DNA from: Lancefieldella parvula DSM 20469
GTDB lineage: Bacteria; Actinomycetota; Coriobacteriia; Coriobacteriales; Atopobiaceae
Direction of reading: 5' to 3'
Assembly: GCF_000024225.1 (NCBI RefSeq)
Contig: NC_013203.1
Coordinates: 1,240,001-1,304,000, forward strand
DNA: 64,000 nucleotides
The position numbers and the translations under genes were made by a program. Shown in pieces: positions 29,863 to 38,738 of the stretch. The stretch's first letter is position 1; every line of letters begins with the position of its first letter. The notes under the pieces were generated by a model, which saw only the letters and a program-made list of their open reading frames with translations, ran no database searches and had not been told where the DNA came from.

Positions 29863-30747
29863 TTAAGCGCGAGGTTCTTCTCCCCACCAGAACGTTGCAA
29901 CAGTTCCAGGACCAGTATGGACACCAATAGTTGCGCCAATAGCAAACATATCAATCTCTTTAACCTGATGAAACCTTGATTGAATAAGCTTTTGCACCGT
30001 AGCTGCATCTTTTGGGCATTCTGAATTAGAAATAAATATCTTACGAGAATAATTCAAACCATCTTCAGCTGTTTGGGCCATGATATCCACCACGCGTGCG
30101 GCAGCCTTTTTCTTACCGTGTTGTTTTTCTTTAACGGCAAGTGAACCATCTGGCTCGACATCCATAATGGGACAAATGTTGAGCATACCGCCAAGTAATC
30201 CTGCTGCCTTTGAAATACGGCCACCACGAACAAAAAAGGTTAAATCAGACGAGAAAAACCATGCATAGACATAATGACGTGCCTCACGTGCCCAAGCAAC
30301 CAGCTCATCAAAAGACATTCCTGCATCTCGTTTATCTGCAACTGCATCAACCAACAGCCCATAACCAGATGAAGCTTGAAGCGAATCAACTACTTCAACT
30401 TTTCTTTCAGGAAATTCTTTTTTAATTTCTTTTTGTGCCTGACAGGCTGACTCGTACGTTCCAGAAATACCCGAACTTAATGAAACGTGTAACACATCGT
30501 GACCAGACGCTAATAGAGGTCGCCAAAAATCCATGTATTCACCAATAGCAACTTGTGAAGTACGGCATTCCTCGCCCGAAAGCATGCGACTATAAAGCTG
30601 TGCTGGAGTATTGGTACGGCCAAAATCATCCTTACACTGCTGACCACCAAGCTCATAGTTAAAACATACATAGTGTACGTTACGTGATTGAAGATACTGC
30701 TCACTTACATCAGCAGTTGAACAACAAGTTACAACATAATCAGACAT
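29863..30747 (-). CDS. DegV-family fatty-acid-binding protein (second copy)
   Basis: The 294 residues match DegV: TCCSTADVSEQYL at the N-terminus, HVSLSSGISGTYESA, VEVVDSLQASSGYG, FFVRGGRISKAAG and C-terminal VHTGPGTVATF. Like the copy at 5269 it should hold a fatty acid in a closed pocket and serve a FakA-type kinase, none of which is in the window. The first family motif reads CST where the first copy has DSG, so the lipid-binding site may differ. GGGAG precedes the ATG at 30747. It is followed closely by the alcohol dehydrogenase gene on the same strand. Confidence 0.87.
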   Translation of the reverse strand: MSDYVVTCCSTADVSEQYLQSRNVHYVCFNYELGGQQCKDDFGRTNTPAQLYSRMLSGEECRTSQVAIGEYMDFWRPLLASGHDVLHVSLSSGISGTYESACQAQKEIKKEFPERKVEVVDSLQASSGYGLLVDAVADKRDAGMSFDELVAWAREARHYVYAWFFSSDLTFFVRGGRISKAAGLLGGMLNICPIMDVEPDGSLAVKEKQHGKKKAAARVVDIMAQTAEDGLNYSRKIFISNSECPKDAATVQKLIQSRFHQVKEIDMFAIGATIGVHTGPGTVATFWWGEEPRA

Positions 30748-30912
30748 ACGGTCTCCCAAAGTATCTTAAAGAGGCAACAATAAAATCTGCTCAAACAAAG
30801 AAAAGTATACTTCTTCTCACATTTTGACGCAGTAATCCCGTCAACTCGGTAAAAATCACGTATACTTTCTCCCGGATAATTACTAAACCTATGCTCATAA
30901 AAAGGATTATAC

Positions 30913-31854
30913 GTGTCATCTCCAACTCATACACCCTCTCATATTCTTACACACAATTCCTCGCAGACACTCATCTGGAAGGGCGCCCTTCTATTTTGTG
31001 CCCTTGTGTGGGGAGGCTCTTTTGTAGTCATCAAAGATGCAATTAACTTTATCCCTACTGCCTGGTTGATGACTTTAAGATTTGTACTTTCTGTTGTTGT
31101 GGTTGGAATCATCTTTAGAAAAAGACTTAAAGAGAATCTTGATATCAGACACCTTACATTTGGTGCACTCTTAGGAATTCTAAATGGCTTTGGATTTCTT
31201 TTTCAAAACGGAGCACTTGCCTACACTACAGCGGGTAAAACAGCCTTTATCGCTTCTATCTATTGTGCAATGATTCCGTTTGTCAATTGGCTCATTGCAA
31301 AAAAGAAACCCCACATCTCCAGTATCATTGCTGCCTGTATGTGTGTTGCAGGAATTGGTCTTATCTCACTTGGAACAGACTTCTCATTTTCCTTTGGTAT
31401 CGGCGAACAAATGGCTCTCATATCAGCAATTATTTTTGCATTTGTTTTTGTACTTACTGCAGAACTTTCACACAAACTTGACATCATTACACTTACCATA
31501 GTTCAGCTTGGTGTAAGCACCCTTCCTTGTCTAGGTTGGGCTCTCTGTTGTGAAACTATGCCAAACTTTTCTCAAATTCCTTCTACTGCATGGATGGCGC
31601 TTGCATATATCATTTTTATTGCAACCGCTCTTACTGGCGTACTACAAAATCGATCACAGAAATCTGTCTCTCCTGTTCAAGCATCACTTATCATCTCTTT
31701 GGATACCATCTTTGCAGCAGTTTTTGGTGTCATCTTCCTTGCAGAAATTATTACTCCCACAATTTTCCTTGGCTTCATTGTTATCTTTGTTGCAATCTTT
31801 ATCAGTGAACTTGGCGAGAAACCCGCAGAACCTCAAACCACCTCAGAAAGCTAA
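30913..31854 (+). CDS. EamA-family (DMT) transporter
   Basis: The 313 residues contain about ten membrane helices in two EamA repeats: CALVWGGSFVVIKDAINFIPTAW opens the first, and IFAFVFVLTAELSHKLDIITLT the second. Proteins of this drug/metabolite superfamily export amino acids, nucleosides or other metabolites; the substrate cannot be predicted. AAAGGA lies 7 bases before a GTG start at 30913. It is divergent from degV and ends shortly before a strong bidirectional terminator. Confidence 0.9.
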   Translation: MSSPTHTPSHILTHNSSQTLIWKGALLFCALVWGGSFVVIKDAINFIPTAWLMTLRFVLSVVVVGIIFRKRLKENLDIRHLTFGALLGILNGFGFLFQNGALAYTTAGKTAFIASIYCAMIPFVNWLIAKKKPHISSIIAACMCVAGIGLISLGTDFSFSFGIGEQMALISAIIFAFVFVLTAELSHKLDIITLTIVQLGVSTLPCLGWALCCETMPNFSQIPSTAWMALAYIIFIATALTGVLQNRSQKSVSPVQASLIISLDTIFAAVFGVIFLAEIITPTIFLGFIVIFVAIFISELGEKPAEPQTTSES

Positions 31855-31881
31855 AAGCTCTCTACACAAACATGCCTAAAT

Positions 31882-31907
31882 AAAAAGCCCGCATCTGCGG
31901 GCTTTTT
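31882..31907. terminator. Bidirectional terminator between the EamA gene and nrdG
   Basis: AAAAAGCCCGC (31882-31892) and GCGGGCTTTTT (31897-31907) form an 11-base-pair perfect stem with a four-base loop and T runs on both strands, serving the two convergent genes. Confidence 0.95.
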
Positions 31908-31925
31908 ATACATGGAAAACAATGC

Positions 31926-32468
31926 TTACATCTCACGAGAGCTCATCATAGGTCCATCGGACCAAAGCGTAATCTCTCCTGAAGCGAGTGTTTTAGGGAC
32001 ATCAATAAGACGTTGATTAGAAGAACCTCTAAAACGCAAGGTAATGTCGTGGAGACTCTGAATCCACGGACCATCTACCAAAACGTCTATACAAGATAGA
32101 ATGCGATCAGTGTACTCTGTATGCCACTTTCCCTCAGTCAACTGATCCCAGGTGTGTCCTGAATACATCCAGATACTCTTTTGTGGATAGGTAGCTCTGA
32201 CCTTCTCGACAAATTCAACAAGACCTTCTTGGTTTTCTGGCTCAAAGGGCTCTCCACCAAGAATAGAAAGACCATTAATATAGACAGGCGCAAGTGAATC
32301 AATAATTTCTTGCTCTACTTCTGGGGTAAACTCTCCACCACTCTTGAAGTCCCATGCCTCGTAGTTAAAGCAGCCCTCACAGTGCAGGCGGCAACCTGAA
32401 ACAAACAAAGTTGTTCTTACACCAACACCATTTGCAATGTCTGAAAACTTAATATTTGAATAATTCAT
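31926..32468 (-). CDS. nrdG: Anaerobic ribonucleotide reductase activating protein
   Basis: The 180 residues are a short radical-SAM enzyme with the iron-sulfur motif CRLHCEGC (CX3CX2C), then LSILGGEPFEPENQEG and SIWMYSGHTW. It reduces S-adenosylmethionine to produce the glycyl radical on NrdD under anaerobic conditions. It lies downstream of nrdD, but a terminator-like hairpin separates the two. AAAGG precedes the ATG. Full length for the family. Confidence 0.95.
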   Translation of the reverse strand: MNYSNIKFSDIANGVGVRTTLFVSGCRLHCEGCFNYEAWDFKSGGEFTPEVEQEIIDSLAPVYINGLSILGGEPFEPENQEGLVEFVEKVRATYPQKSIWMYSGHTWDQLTEGKWHTEYTDRILSCIDVLVDGPWIQSLHDITLRFRGSSNQRLIDVPKTLASGEITLWSDGPMMSSREM

Positions 32469-32525
32469 ACATAACCTTTAATGGGTAACCTCCACATATT
32501 TTGGATGTTACCTAATACAGATAAT

Positions 32526-32565
32526 AAAAACGAGCAGAAGGGTCAAAGCACTCTTCTGCTCGTTT
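32526..32565 (-). terminator. Terminator or attenuator between nrdD and nrdG
   Basis: AAACGAGCAGAAG (32528-32540) pairs perfectly with CTTCTGCTCGTTT (32553-32565). On the minus strand it is followed by TTTTTATTAT. Placed inside an nrdD-nrdG operon, it would lower nrdG expression relative to nrdD. Confidence 0.85.
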
Positions 32566-32581
32566 GCTTAGTACATAAAGC

Positions 32582-34804
32582 TTAGAGGTGAAGGACGCGA
32601 TCCTTGATCTCCTGGGTACGGCCCTGGTTCCAGAACTGGGTGCCAATGTAGCCGCAGGTACGACGAGCAACATTCATCTTGGTCTGGTCACGGTTACCAC
32701 AGTGTGGGCACTCCCAAACCAGTTTGCCATCCTCCTCAACAATCTGAATCTCACCGTCATAACCACACTCCTGGCAGAAGTCAGACTTGGTGTTAAGCTC
32801 TGCATACATGATGTGTTCATAGATGAACTGCATGACACTAAGAACAGCCTCGATGTTATCCTGCATATTAGGAACCTCAACGTAAGAGATTGCTCCACCT
32901 GGGGAAAGACGCTGGAACTCAGACTCAAACTGAAGCTTCTGGAATGCGTCAATCTCTTCTGCAACGTGGACGTGGTAGCTGTTGGTGATGTAGCCCTTAT
33001 CAGTAATGCCAGGGATAACACCAAAGCGACGCTGAAGTGCCTTAGCAAACTTGTAGGTGGTGGACTCAAGAGGAGTTCCGTAAAGGGAGTAATCGATATC
33101 CTCTGCTTCCTTCCACTCAGTGCACTTATCGTTCATGTGCTGCATAACCTGAAGTGCAAATGGAGTTGCCTCTTTGTCGGTGTGGCTGTGACCAGTCATA
33201 GCCTTAACGCACTCGTACAGGCCTGCATAACCAAGGGAGATGGTGGAATATCCGCCGTAAAGCAAAGGATCAATAACCTCACCCTTATCTAAACGAGCAA
33301 GTGCACCGTACTGCCAAAGGATAGGTGCGGCGTCAGACAAAGTGCCCTTCAGACGATCATGACGAGCGCGAAGTGCGCGGTGGCAAAGTTCAAGACGCTC
33401 ATCGAAGATCTTCCAGAACTTGTCCATATCACGGCCAGCAGAAAGAGCAACGTCAGGAAGGTTAATGGTTACAACACCCTGATTGAAACGACCGTAGTAC
33501 TTAGGCTTACCTGGCTCATAGTTCTTTGCACGAGCAACATTGTTGAAACCATTACCAGAGCGGTCTGGAGTCAGGAAGGAACGGCAACCCATGCAAGTGA
33601 AGGTATCGCCCTCGCCTTCCTTCTCGCCCTTAGAAAGCTTGTACTCCTTCATCTTCTTCTCAGAGATGTAGTCAGGGACAAGACGGCGAGCGGTGCACTT
33701 TGCAGCCATCTGAGTGAGGTAGTAGTACTTAGAATCCTCGTAAACGTTGTCCTCTTCAAGAACATAGATGAGCTTAGGGAATGCAGGAGTAATCCAGACA
33801 CCCTCCTCATTCTTTACGCCCTGATAACGCTGACGAAGCATCTCTTCAATGATGAGTGCAAGGTCCTTCTTCTCCTGATCATTCTTTGCCTCGTTGAGAT
33901 ACATGAAGACGGTAATAAAAGGAGCCTGGCCGTTGGTGGTCATAAGGGTGACAACCTGGTACTGAATGGTCTGAACGCCACGAGAAACCTCGTCACGAAG
34001 GCGCTTCTCAACCATCTCGTTGAGCTGTTCAGCAGAAAGCTCAACACCGACGGAGTTCATCTCCTCCATAACGGTCTTGCGAATCTTCTTACGAGAAACA
34101 TCAACAAAAGGAGCAAGGTGAGCCAAGGAGATGGACTGACCACCGTACTGACAGGATGCTACCTGAGCAATGATTTGAGTTGCAATGTTGCATGCAGTAG
34201 AGAAGCTATGTGGACGCTCAATCAGAGTGCCAGAGATAACAGTACCGTTCTGCAGCATGTCATCAAGGTTAATGAGGTCACAGTTGTGCATGTGCTGTGC
34301 AAAGTAATCGGAATCGTGGAAGTGGATAAGACCCTCGTTGTGAGCAGCAACAATATCCTCTGGAAGGAGCTCACGCTGAACGAGGTCCTTAGAAACCTCA
34401 CCAGCCATGTAGTCACGCTGAACGGAAACAACGGTAGGGTTCTTGTTGGAGTTCTCCTGCTTGACTTCCTCGTTGTTGCACTCAATCAGAGACAGAATCT
34501 TGTCATCGGTGGTGTTCTTGTGACGCTTCTGGTTCTGGATGTAGCGGTAAATGATGTACTTACGAGCAACCTCAAAGCGGTCAAGAGCCATGAGCTGATC
34601 CTCGACAAGGTCCTGGACCTCCTCGACGGTAACGGTGTGTCCAGCCTTCTCACACTCATCGGTAACGTTAAGGGAAGCAAACTGAATCTCACGCTCAGTC
34701 AGGCGCTGATCCTCAGGGACCTCTGCGTTAGCCTTAGCGATTGCGTTAACAATCTTCTCAACCTCGAAGGTGACCTCTGAGCCATTGCGCTTGATAATCT
34801 TCAT
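32582..34804 (-). CDS. nrdD: Anaerobic ribonucleoside-triphosphate reductase
   Basis: The 740 residues start with an ATP-cone allosteric domain (IIKRNGSEVTFEVEKIVNAI). A ten-stranded reductase core follows, with the segment TFTCMGCRSFLTPDRSGNG carrying a catalytic-site Cys. A C-terminal zinc site (CQECGYDG, CPHCGN) and the glycyl-radical motif RRTCGYIGTQFW complete it. It makes dNTPs from NTPs without oxygen, consistent with an anaerobe. AAGGAG lies 8 bases upstream of the ATG at 34804; the frame is open further but that part lies in the leader. Two NrdR boxes lie 134-181 bases upstream. Confidence 0.97.
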   Translation of the reverse strand: MKIIKRNGSEVTFEVEKIVNAIAKANAEVPEDQRLTEREIQFASLNVTDECEKAGHTVTVEEVQDLVEDQLMALDRFEVARKYIIYRYIQNQKRHKNTTDDKILSLIECNNEEVKQENSNKNPTVVSVQRDYMAGEVSKDLVQRELLPEDIVAAHNEGLIHFHDSDYFAQHMHNCDLINLDDMLQNGTVISGTLIERPHSFSTACNIATQIIAQVASCQYGGQSISLAHLAPFVDVSRKKIRKTVMEEMNSVGVELSAEQLNEMVEKRLRDEVSRGVQTIQYQVVTLMTTNGQAPFITVFMYLNEAKNDQEKKDLALIIEEMLRQRYQGVKNEEGVWITPAFPKLIYVLEEDNVYEDSKYYYLTQMAAKCTARRLVPDYISEKKMKEYKLSKGEKEGEGDTFTCMGCRSFLTPDRSGNGFNNVARAKNYEPGKPKYYGRFNQGVVTINLPDVALSAGRDMDKFWKIFDERLELCHRALRARHDRLKGTLSDAAPILWQYGALARLDKGEVIDPLLYGGYSTISLGYAGLYECVKAMTGHSHTDKEATPFALQVMQHMNDKCTEWKEAEDIDYSLYGTPLESTTYKFAKALQRRFGVIPGITDKGYITNSYHVHVAEEIDAFQKLQFESEFQRLSPGGAISYVEVPNMQDNIEAVLSVMQFIYEHIMYAELNTKSDFCQECGYDGEIQIVEEDGKLVWECPHCGNRDQTKMNVARRTCGYIGTQFWNQGRTQEIKDRVLHL

Positions 34805-34937
34805 GTGCAAACTCCTTGAACAAACATTGGTGAAAGCAACGCTTTCATGCGTGTTGAATTGGATTATCACTACGGTTCCTAAGCTTTTGCCTAAGCGAAG
34901 TATTTGGGGACCCGGTTGTGTGATGAAAACTACTATG

Positions 34938-34953
34938 CCACAACTTATAGTGT
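34938..34953. promoter_or_regulatory. NrdR box, proximal to nrdD
   Basis: CCACAACTTATAGTGT matches 12 of 16 positions of the known NrdR consensus acaCwAtATaTwGtgt, including the outer C-W-A and T-W-G-T-G-T. NrdR is the ATP-cone repressor of ribonucleotide reductase genes. Start-to-start spacing to the distal box is exactly 32 bases, three helical turns, as usual for NrdR pairs. Confidence 0.8.
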
Positions 34954-34969
34954 TTAGGCTCGAGAACTA

Positions 34970-34985
34970 TAACAATATATTGTGA
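34970..34985. promoter_or_regulatory. NrdR box, distal to nrdD
   Basis: TAACAATATATTGTGA contains the complete ten-base core CAATATATTG of the NrdR consensus and is almost a perfect palindrome. Together with the proximal box 32 bases away it is a convincing NrdR operator. Confidence 0.85.
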
Positions 34986-35194
34986 AATTTCCACACGAAT
35001 ACAAAAATATGTATTGACACGTTATGGCAACCAATATCTCTGCAGGTAGAAAAATAGCTAAAAACTTTGCTAATTACAAAATTTATTAATGGTCAAAAAA
35101 TAATTCGATTTTTTGTAGGCAAACATTTGTCACCTTTCACAAATGCGCCACAATTCGTCTCTCAAAGCTCACTTTTGTTATTTGATTTAGCCAC

Positions 35195-35222
35195 AAAAAA
35201 GCCGACATACAATGTCGGCTTT
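35195..35222 (-). terminator. Terminator after the glycosyltransferase gene at 35228
   Basis: A perfect stem (35198-35208 with 35212-35222) with a three-base loop is followed by six T residues on the minus strand. Confidence 0.92.
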
Positions 35223-35227
35223 GATGG

Positions 35228-36217
35228 CTAGTCTAGAGGAGGCTGCGGACGCCACGTTACATCCTTATAGATAAGACGCGCATCCTTCCAGCCCTTAATA
35301 AGACGAGAAAAACCAGACGAGAAGTGCGCTCTATCTACCAAAATGAGTCGAATAATCTCTTTTGCAAAGGTTAGTGCTGTGCCGACGCCAAAAAGCACGG
35401 GATTGTAATCACCATGAACCTGGAAGTAACGGGCAATATAACCGCGATTACGCGTGATGTAATAGCGCGTCATATCAGAAGTTGAATTAAGTTGGCGTAC
35501 AGAACCAATACTCTGACCAGGAACTTCTCGACATCTTGAAAGAACAAAGTCTGGAATCAAAATGGGCTGAGTCACCTTACTGGCCAAATAACCATACAAA
35601 GCATCATCCCAATAGATAAAGAAGCGCGCATCAGGCAGACCAATCTTTTGTACTACTGAACGCTTAAAGCAAGCACCCTCAAAGCACATAACATTGCACT
35701 CACGGTAGGAAACGCCATCAAAACCAGCCTTTGCCAATGGATTGTAAATACCTAGTGCAGTGCTAAAACGGTACTGCCAGAAGAAAGGACCGCCGTCAAA
35801 GTCGTAGCGCTGGCCTTGGATAACCTCAGCCTTGTCTGACCATGCGTCGAGCTTATCAAGACCATCAGGCAGCACGGCAACATCATCATCCATAACCCAA
35901 AACCACTCGGCGCCTAACTCATAACCTACGCGAACGCCTTCAGAGAATCCACCGGAACCACCGGTATTTTGCTCCATAGGCACGTAACACACGCGATTGG
36001 TACCGCCGTAAATATCAGGATCGTCAGTTGTTTCTCCCCACAAGGTTTTAACCTTCTTGGAAAACTCAGACACAAGCGCGGCTGTCTCAGAGGAATTCTC
36101 GTTATCCACAACAATGATGCGCCACGGTGCCTGTGTGAGCTTAGCGATGGAATTAAGCAGGTTGGAAAGCAATTCCTGACGTTTAAAGGTAACTATGACA
36201 AGAGCAGTACGCTTCAT
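35228..36217 (-). CDS. GT2 glycosyltransferase, galactofuranosyl/rhamnosyltransferase-like
   Basis: The 329 residues form a GT-A domain: LVIVTFKRQELLSNLL, IIVVDNENSSE, NTGGSGGFSEGVRVG, and the metal site WFWVMDDDVAVLPDGLD. Later motifs are CFEGACFKR and FFIYWDDALYGYLA. The NTGGSGGF and W..DDD pattern resembles GlfT-type galactofuranosyltransferases and related rhamnan transferases of Actinobacteria. It probably builds a wall or capsule glycan from a nucleotide sugar. TGAGGA precedes the ATG. It diverges from the GT2 gene at 36292 across 74 bases. Confidence 0.88.
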   Translation of the reverse strand: MKRTALVIVTFKRQELLSNLLNSIAKLTQAPWRIIVVDNENSSETAALVSEFSKKVKTLWGETTDDPDIYGGTNRVCYVPMEQNTGGSGGFSEGVRVGYELGAEWFWVMDDDVAVLPDGLDKLDAWSDKAEVIQGQRYDFDGGPFFWQYRFSTALGIYNPLAKAGFDGVSYRECNVMCFEGACFKRSVVQKIGLPDARFFIYWDDALYGYLASKVTQPILIPDFVLSRCREVPGQSIGSVRQLNSTSDMTRYYITRNRGYIARYFQVHGDYNPVLFGVGTALTFAKEIIRLILVDRAHFSSGFSRLIKGWKDARLIYKDVTWRPQPPLD

Positions 36218-36291
36218 ATTTCCTCAAAATGTGACTTCGAGAGTGGGTTTAGTACCTCTATAGTATAAAGCAGCAATCAAAAGGAGTTTAG

Positions 36292-37464
36292 ATGAGTCAC
36301 ACTCAAAATCACCAACCCTTGGTTTCTCTTGTTGTGCCTATATATAACGTTGCAGACTATCTGGAGCAGTGCCTGGCAAGCATTCAATCACAAAGCTACA
36401 CAAACCTAGAGATTATCTGCTTAAACGATGGCTCAACCGACACATCTTTAGCTCTTTTGGAAGCATACGCAGCCCATGATGGACGCATTGTCATCATAGA
36501 CAAAGAAAACGAAGGTTACGGAGCAACATGTAATCGTGGTATTGCCGCAGCTCACGGCATGTGGGTAGGCATTGTTGAACCTGACGATTACCTTGAGCCA
36601 ACTATGGTTCAAGAGCTTATTGATCTTATCCAAAAAAACGGCGGAGAAGACCAGGTAGATATTGCACGTTCTGCGTATTGGCGCGTGTTTGGCAATCAGA
36701 AAAATGGTCGAGCAGGAGCAAAGACACAGATAAAGAATACTGCTGGTTCTGCCGAATACAGGATTGCCTGCGCTTATAAAGGCCGCGTCAAACCTAAGTA
36801 TCAACCTTGTTCTATTGATCAGATGTCACAGCTTCTATTACACCATCCTGCCATTTGGACAGCACTCTATCGCAAGAAATTCTTGACCCAGAACAACATC
36901 AACTTCAGAGAAGTTCCTGGTGCAGGCTGGGTGGACAACCCCTTCCTCATTGCGTCGCATTGCTGTGGTGCTCGTCTGGTGTATACAGACTCAGCACTTT
37001 ACAACTATCGCGAGAATGGCTATGCAGAAGCTGTCGCTTTTGCGCAGCGTCAGCCCAAAATTCCGCTTGAACGTTGGAATGACATGATGGACGTTGTGGA
37101 CACACGCAACATCACCTCAAACGTAGTGCTCAATGCACTCACGCTGCGTGGCATAAATTACGCACTGCTTACAAAAGACGCACTTATCTGGCGAGAAAAA
37201 CATGATGCTGCAGGTGAGATTGACTCAGAGGCACACGATCTTCTCGCCAAGAGCTTTGAACGTATGGACGCAAAACGTGTTATTGAAAACCCAGCAATCC
37301 CGGGTTCTGGGAAAGCTTTCTTTGCGCAGATACGTGGTATTGCCCTACCAAAAGAAGACAAATTTGCTCGTTATGCTTATCTAGCCAAAGAAGGGTTCTT
37401 CCGACTCAAAAATGATGGCATAGTACAGACGCTTAAATCGCTTACAGACAGACGCGAAAGTTAA
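36292..37464 (+). CDS. GT2 family glycosyltransferase
   Basis: The 390 residues begin with a canonical GT2 domain: VSLVVPIYNVADYLEQCLASI, IICLNDGSTDTSL, EGYGATCNRGIAAAHG and the metal site VEPDDYLEP. The C-terminal half is helical and charged without membrane helices, as in many capsule and teichoic-acid-like transferases. AAAGGAG lies 6 bases before the ATG. It converges on the GT-like gene at 37524. Acceptor and sugar unknown. Confidence 0.9.
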   Translation: MSHTQNHQPLVSLVVPIYNVADYLEQCLASIQSQSYTNLEIICLNDGSTDTSLALLEAYAAHDGRIVIIDKENEGYGATCNRGIAAAHGMWVGIVEPDDYLEPTMVQELIDLIQKNGGEDQVDIARSAYWRVFGNQKNGRAGAKTQIKNTAGSAEYRIACAYKGRVKPKYQPCSIDQMSQLLLHHPAIWTALYRKKFLTQNNINFREVPGAGWVDNPFLIASHCCGARLVYTDSALYNYRENGYAEAVAFAQRQPKIPLERWNDMMDVVDTRNITSNVVLNALTLRGINYALLTKDALIWREKHDAAGEIDSEAHDLLAKSFERMDAKRVIENPAIPGSGKAFFAQIRGIALPKEDKFARYAYLAKEGFFRLKNDGIVQTLKSLTDRRES

Positions 37465-37523
37465 GCTCTAAAAGCAGGTACTAAGAGCTAACCTAAAATC
37501 AAACGTTCTACTTCCGATATTTC

Positions 37524-38567
37524 TTACATAAGTGGTATGCGCATAAAACGTGCATACCATACAGCCCTTTGTGCATAAGCATAGCGTGCCTGGGCTGTAG
37601 TAGACAAAATTGCACCAAGCAATGCGCGAGCAACCAAACGTGGAGAATTTGCTTCAGTAACAATAAGGTGAGCCACAGAATTAGAAAGAATCTTAACAAT
37701 GAAATTTTCTTTTTCTTCGTGGCTAAGCTGAGACTCTTCATTAAAAACGGGATACATACTTTTGAGAAGTTTGCTGATTAGATAACGACTAATCAACTTT
37801 TGAACTTTCTTGGAATTTGCGAAGCCAAGATGCTGAGCAAGAGCCATAAGTGCCTGACGCTCCTGAGTAAGTTTATCCATAGAAGCGGCAATGTCTTCTT
37901 CTCTTTTCTTAAAAGAATCCGCTGGCACATCTACAAAAATTGCCTCTTGAGCATAAGTAACATTTTTTGCAGTCTCAAAACAATAGTCTACAAAATTGCA
38001 TTCTCCATCAACCTCTGGCCCATGTTTAATATCATTCAAAATGCGTGTCAAACACAGCTTTCCACTCATAGAAGTCAAATAAGGAAGCTGTGACTCCTCA
38101 AACACCCGTGACAATGCAGAAGGTTTTGCGCCAAAAGCTTTTTTGCATTCTATAGATGAATTGGCAGTTTTCATGTGCGCAATGACAATATCAGCCGCTT
38201 TAGATGAACCAACAGGACCCAAAGCAGTAGCTGCTGTATAAAGCTCCTGTAAAACGTTGGAATTAAACCTATAGGAAGACTCAGTTGTAAGCGTATAAGC
38301 TCCGCGTGCACGACCCTGAGCAATCTCAAGCGCAACAAAATGGCTAATACCCGATTGGCACAAGACATCTAAACGAGGTTCTTGATTGGCAAGATTGTTC
38401 AGCATACGTGCAATCTGTGGGTCAGAGCTGTTATCAACAATAATGAGTTCCCAATGTGGATATGTTTGCTCTTGAAATTGCCTAATTACCATTCTAATAG
38501 CATCAGCATCATTATCAGCAACCATAAGAACCGAAATCATATGTGGATTGTATAAGCGCTCGTGCAT
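37524..38567 (-). CDS. GT2-like protein without an acidic metal motif
   Basis: The 347 residues begin like a GT2 enzyme (MISVLMVADNDADAIRMVI, WELIIVDNSSDPQIARML, a SHFVALEIAQGRARGAY helix). Where active enzymes carry DxD, this one reads TTESSYRFNSN. The rest is helical (VFEESQLPYLTSM, YCFETAKNVTYAQEAIFVD) and ends in a basic, aromatic tail. It may be an inactive or non-metal relative serving as a partner of the neighbouring transferases. GGGGGA precedes the ATG. Fold call moderate; activity doubtful. Confidence 0.75.
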   Translation of the reverse strand: MHERLYNPHMISVLMVADNDADAIRMVIRQFQEQTYPHWELIIVDNSSDPQIARMLNNLANQEPRLDVLCQSGISHFVALEIAQGRARGAYTLTTESSYRFNSNVLQELYTAATALGPVGSSKAADIVIAHMKTANSSIECKKAFGAKPSALSRVFEESQLPYLTSMSGKLCLTRILNDIKHGPEVDGECNFVDYCFETAKNVTYAQEAIFVDVPADSFKKREEDIAASMDKLTQERQALMALAQHLGFANSKKVQKLISRYLISKLLKSMYPVFNEESQLSHEEKENFIVKILSNSVAHLIVTEANSPRLVARALLGAILSTTAQARYAYAQRAVWYARFMRIPLM

Positions 38568-38656
38568 TCCACATCCCCCAAACTGATTCTAATTTTAGAT
38601 ATCAGTTTACCTATAAAAAGTGAATAAAATAGACATTTTTATTCTATCAAAATCTC

Positions 38657-38690
38657 TCCACATAACCCTTTTTAACTGGTGTTATGTGGA
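38657..38690 (-). terminator. Hairpin between the LCP-like gene and the GT2-like gene
   Basis: TCCACATAAC (38657-38666) and GTTATGTGGA (38681-38690) form a perfect 10-base-pair stem. On the minus strand only a loose T-rich stretch follows (GAGATTTTG), so termination would be weak. It lies 49 bases past the LCP-like stop. Confidence 0.45.
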
Positions 38691-38738
38691 CATGTGGCCT
38701 ATTTTGCACAGACGCTACTGTATACAGCGATAGGAAGC

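Larger units (their letters stand above)
34805..35194 (-). promoter_or_regulatory. nrdD leader and promoter region (no gene)
   Basis: These 390 bases hold no gene. A perfect small hairpin (7-base arms, 34831-34847) lies 27 bases upstream of the nrdD start. The paired NrdR boxes follow at 34938-34985 and overlap TATAGT (minus strand), a possible -10 element. Beyond 35000 the DNA is AT-rich with no structure I recognise until the terminator of the next gene. Confidence 0.6.

Noticed and set aside
33359-34780. Long plus-strand open frame of 473 codons opposite nrdD
   Set aside because: It lies exactly antisense to a conserved enzyme, is Leu/Val/Asn-rich in the way reverse-frame shadows are, and shows no family motif.
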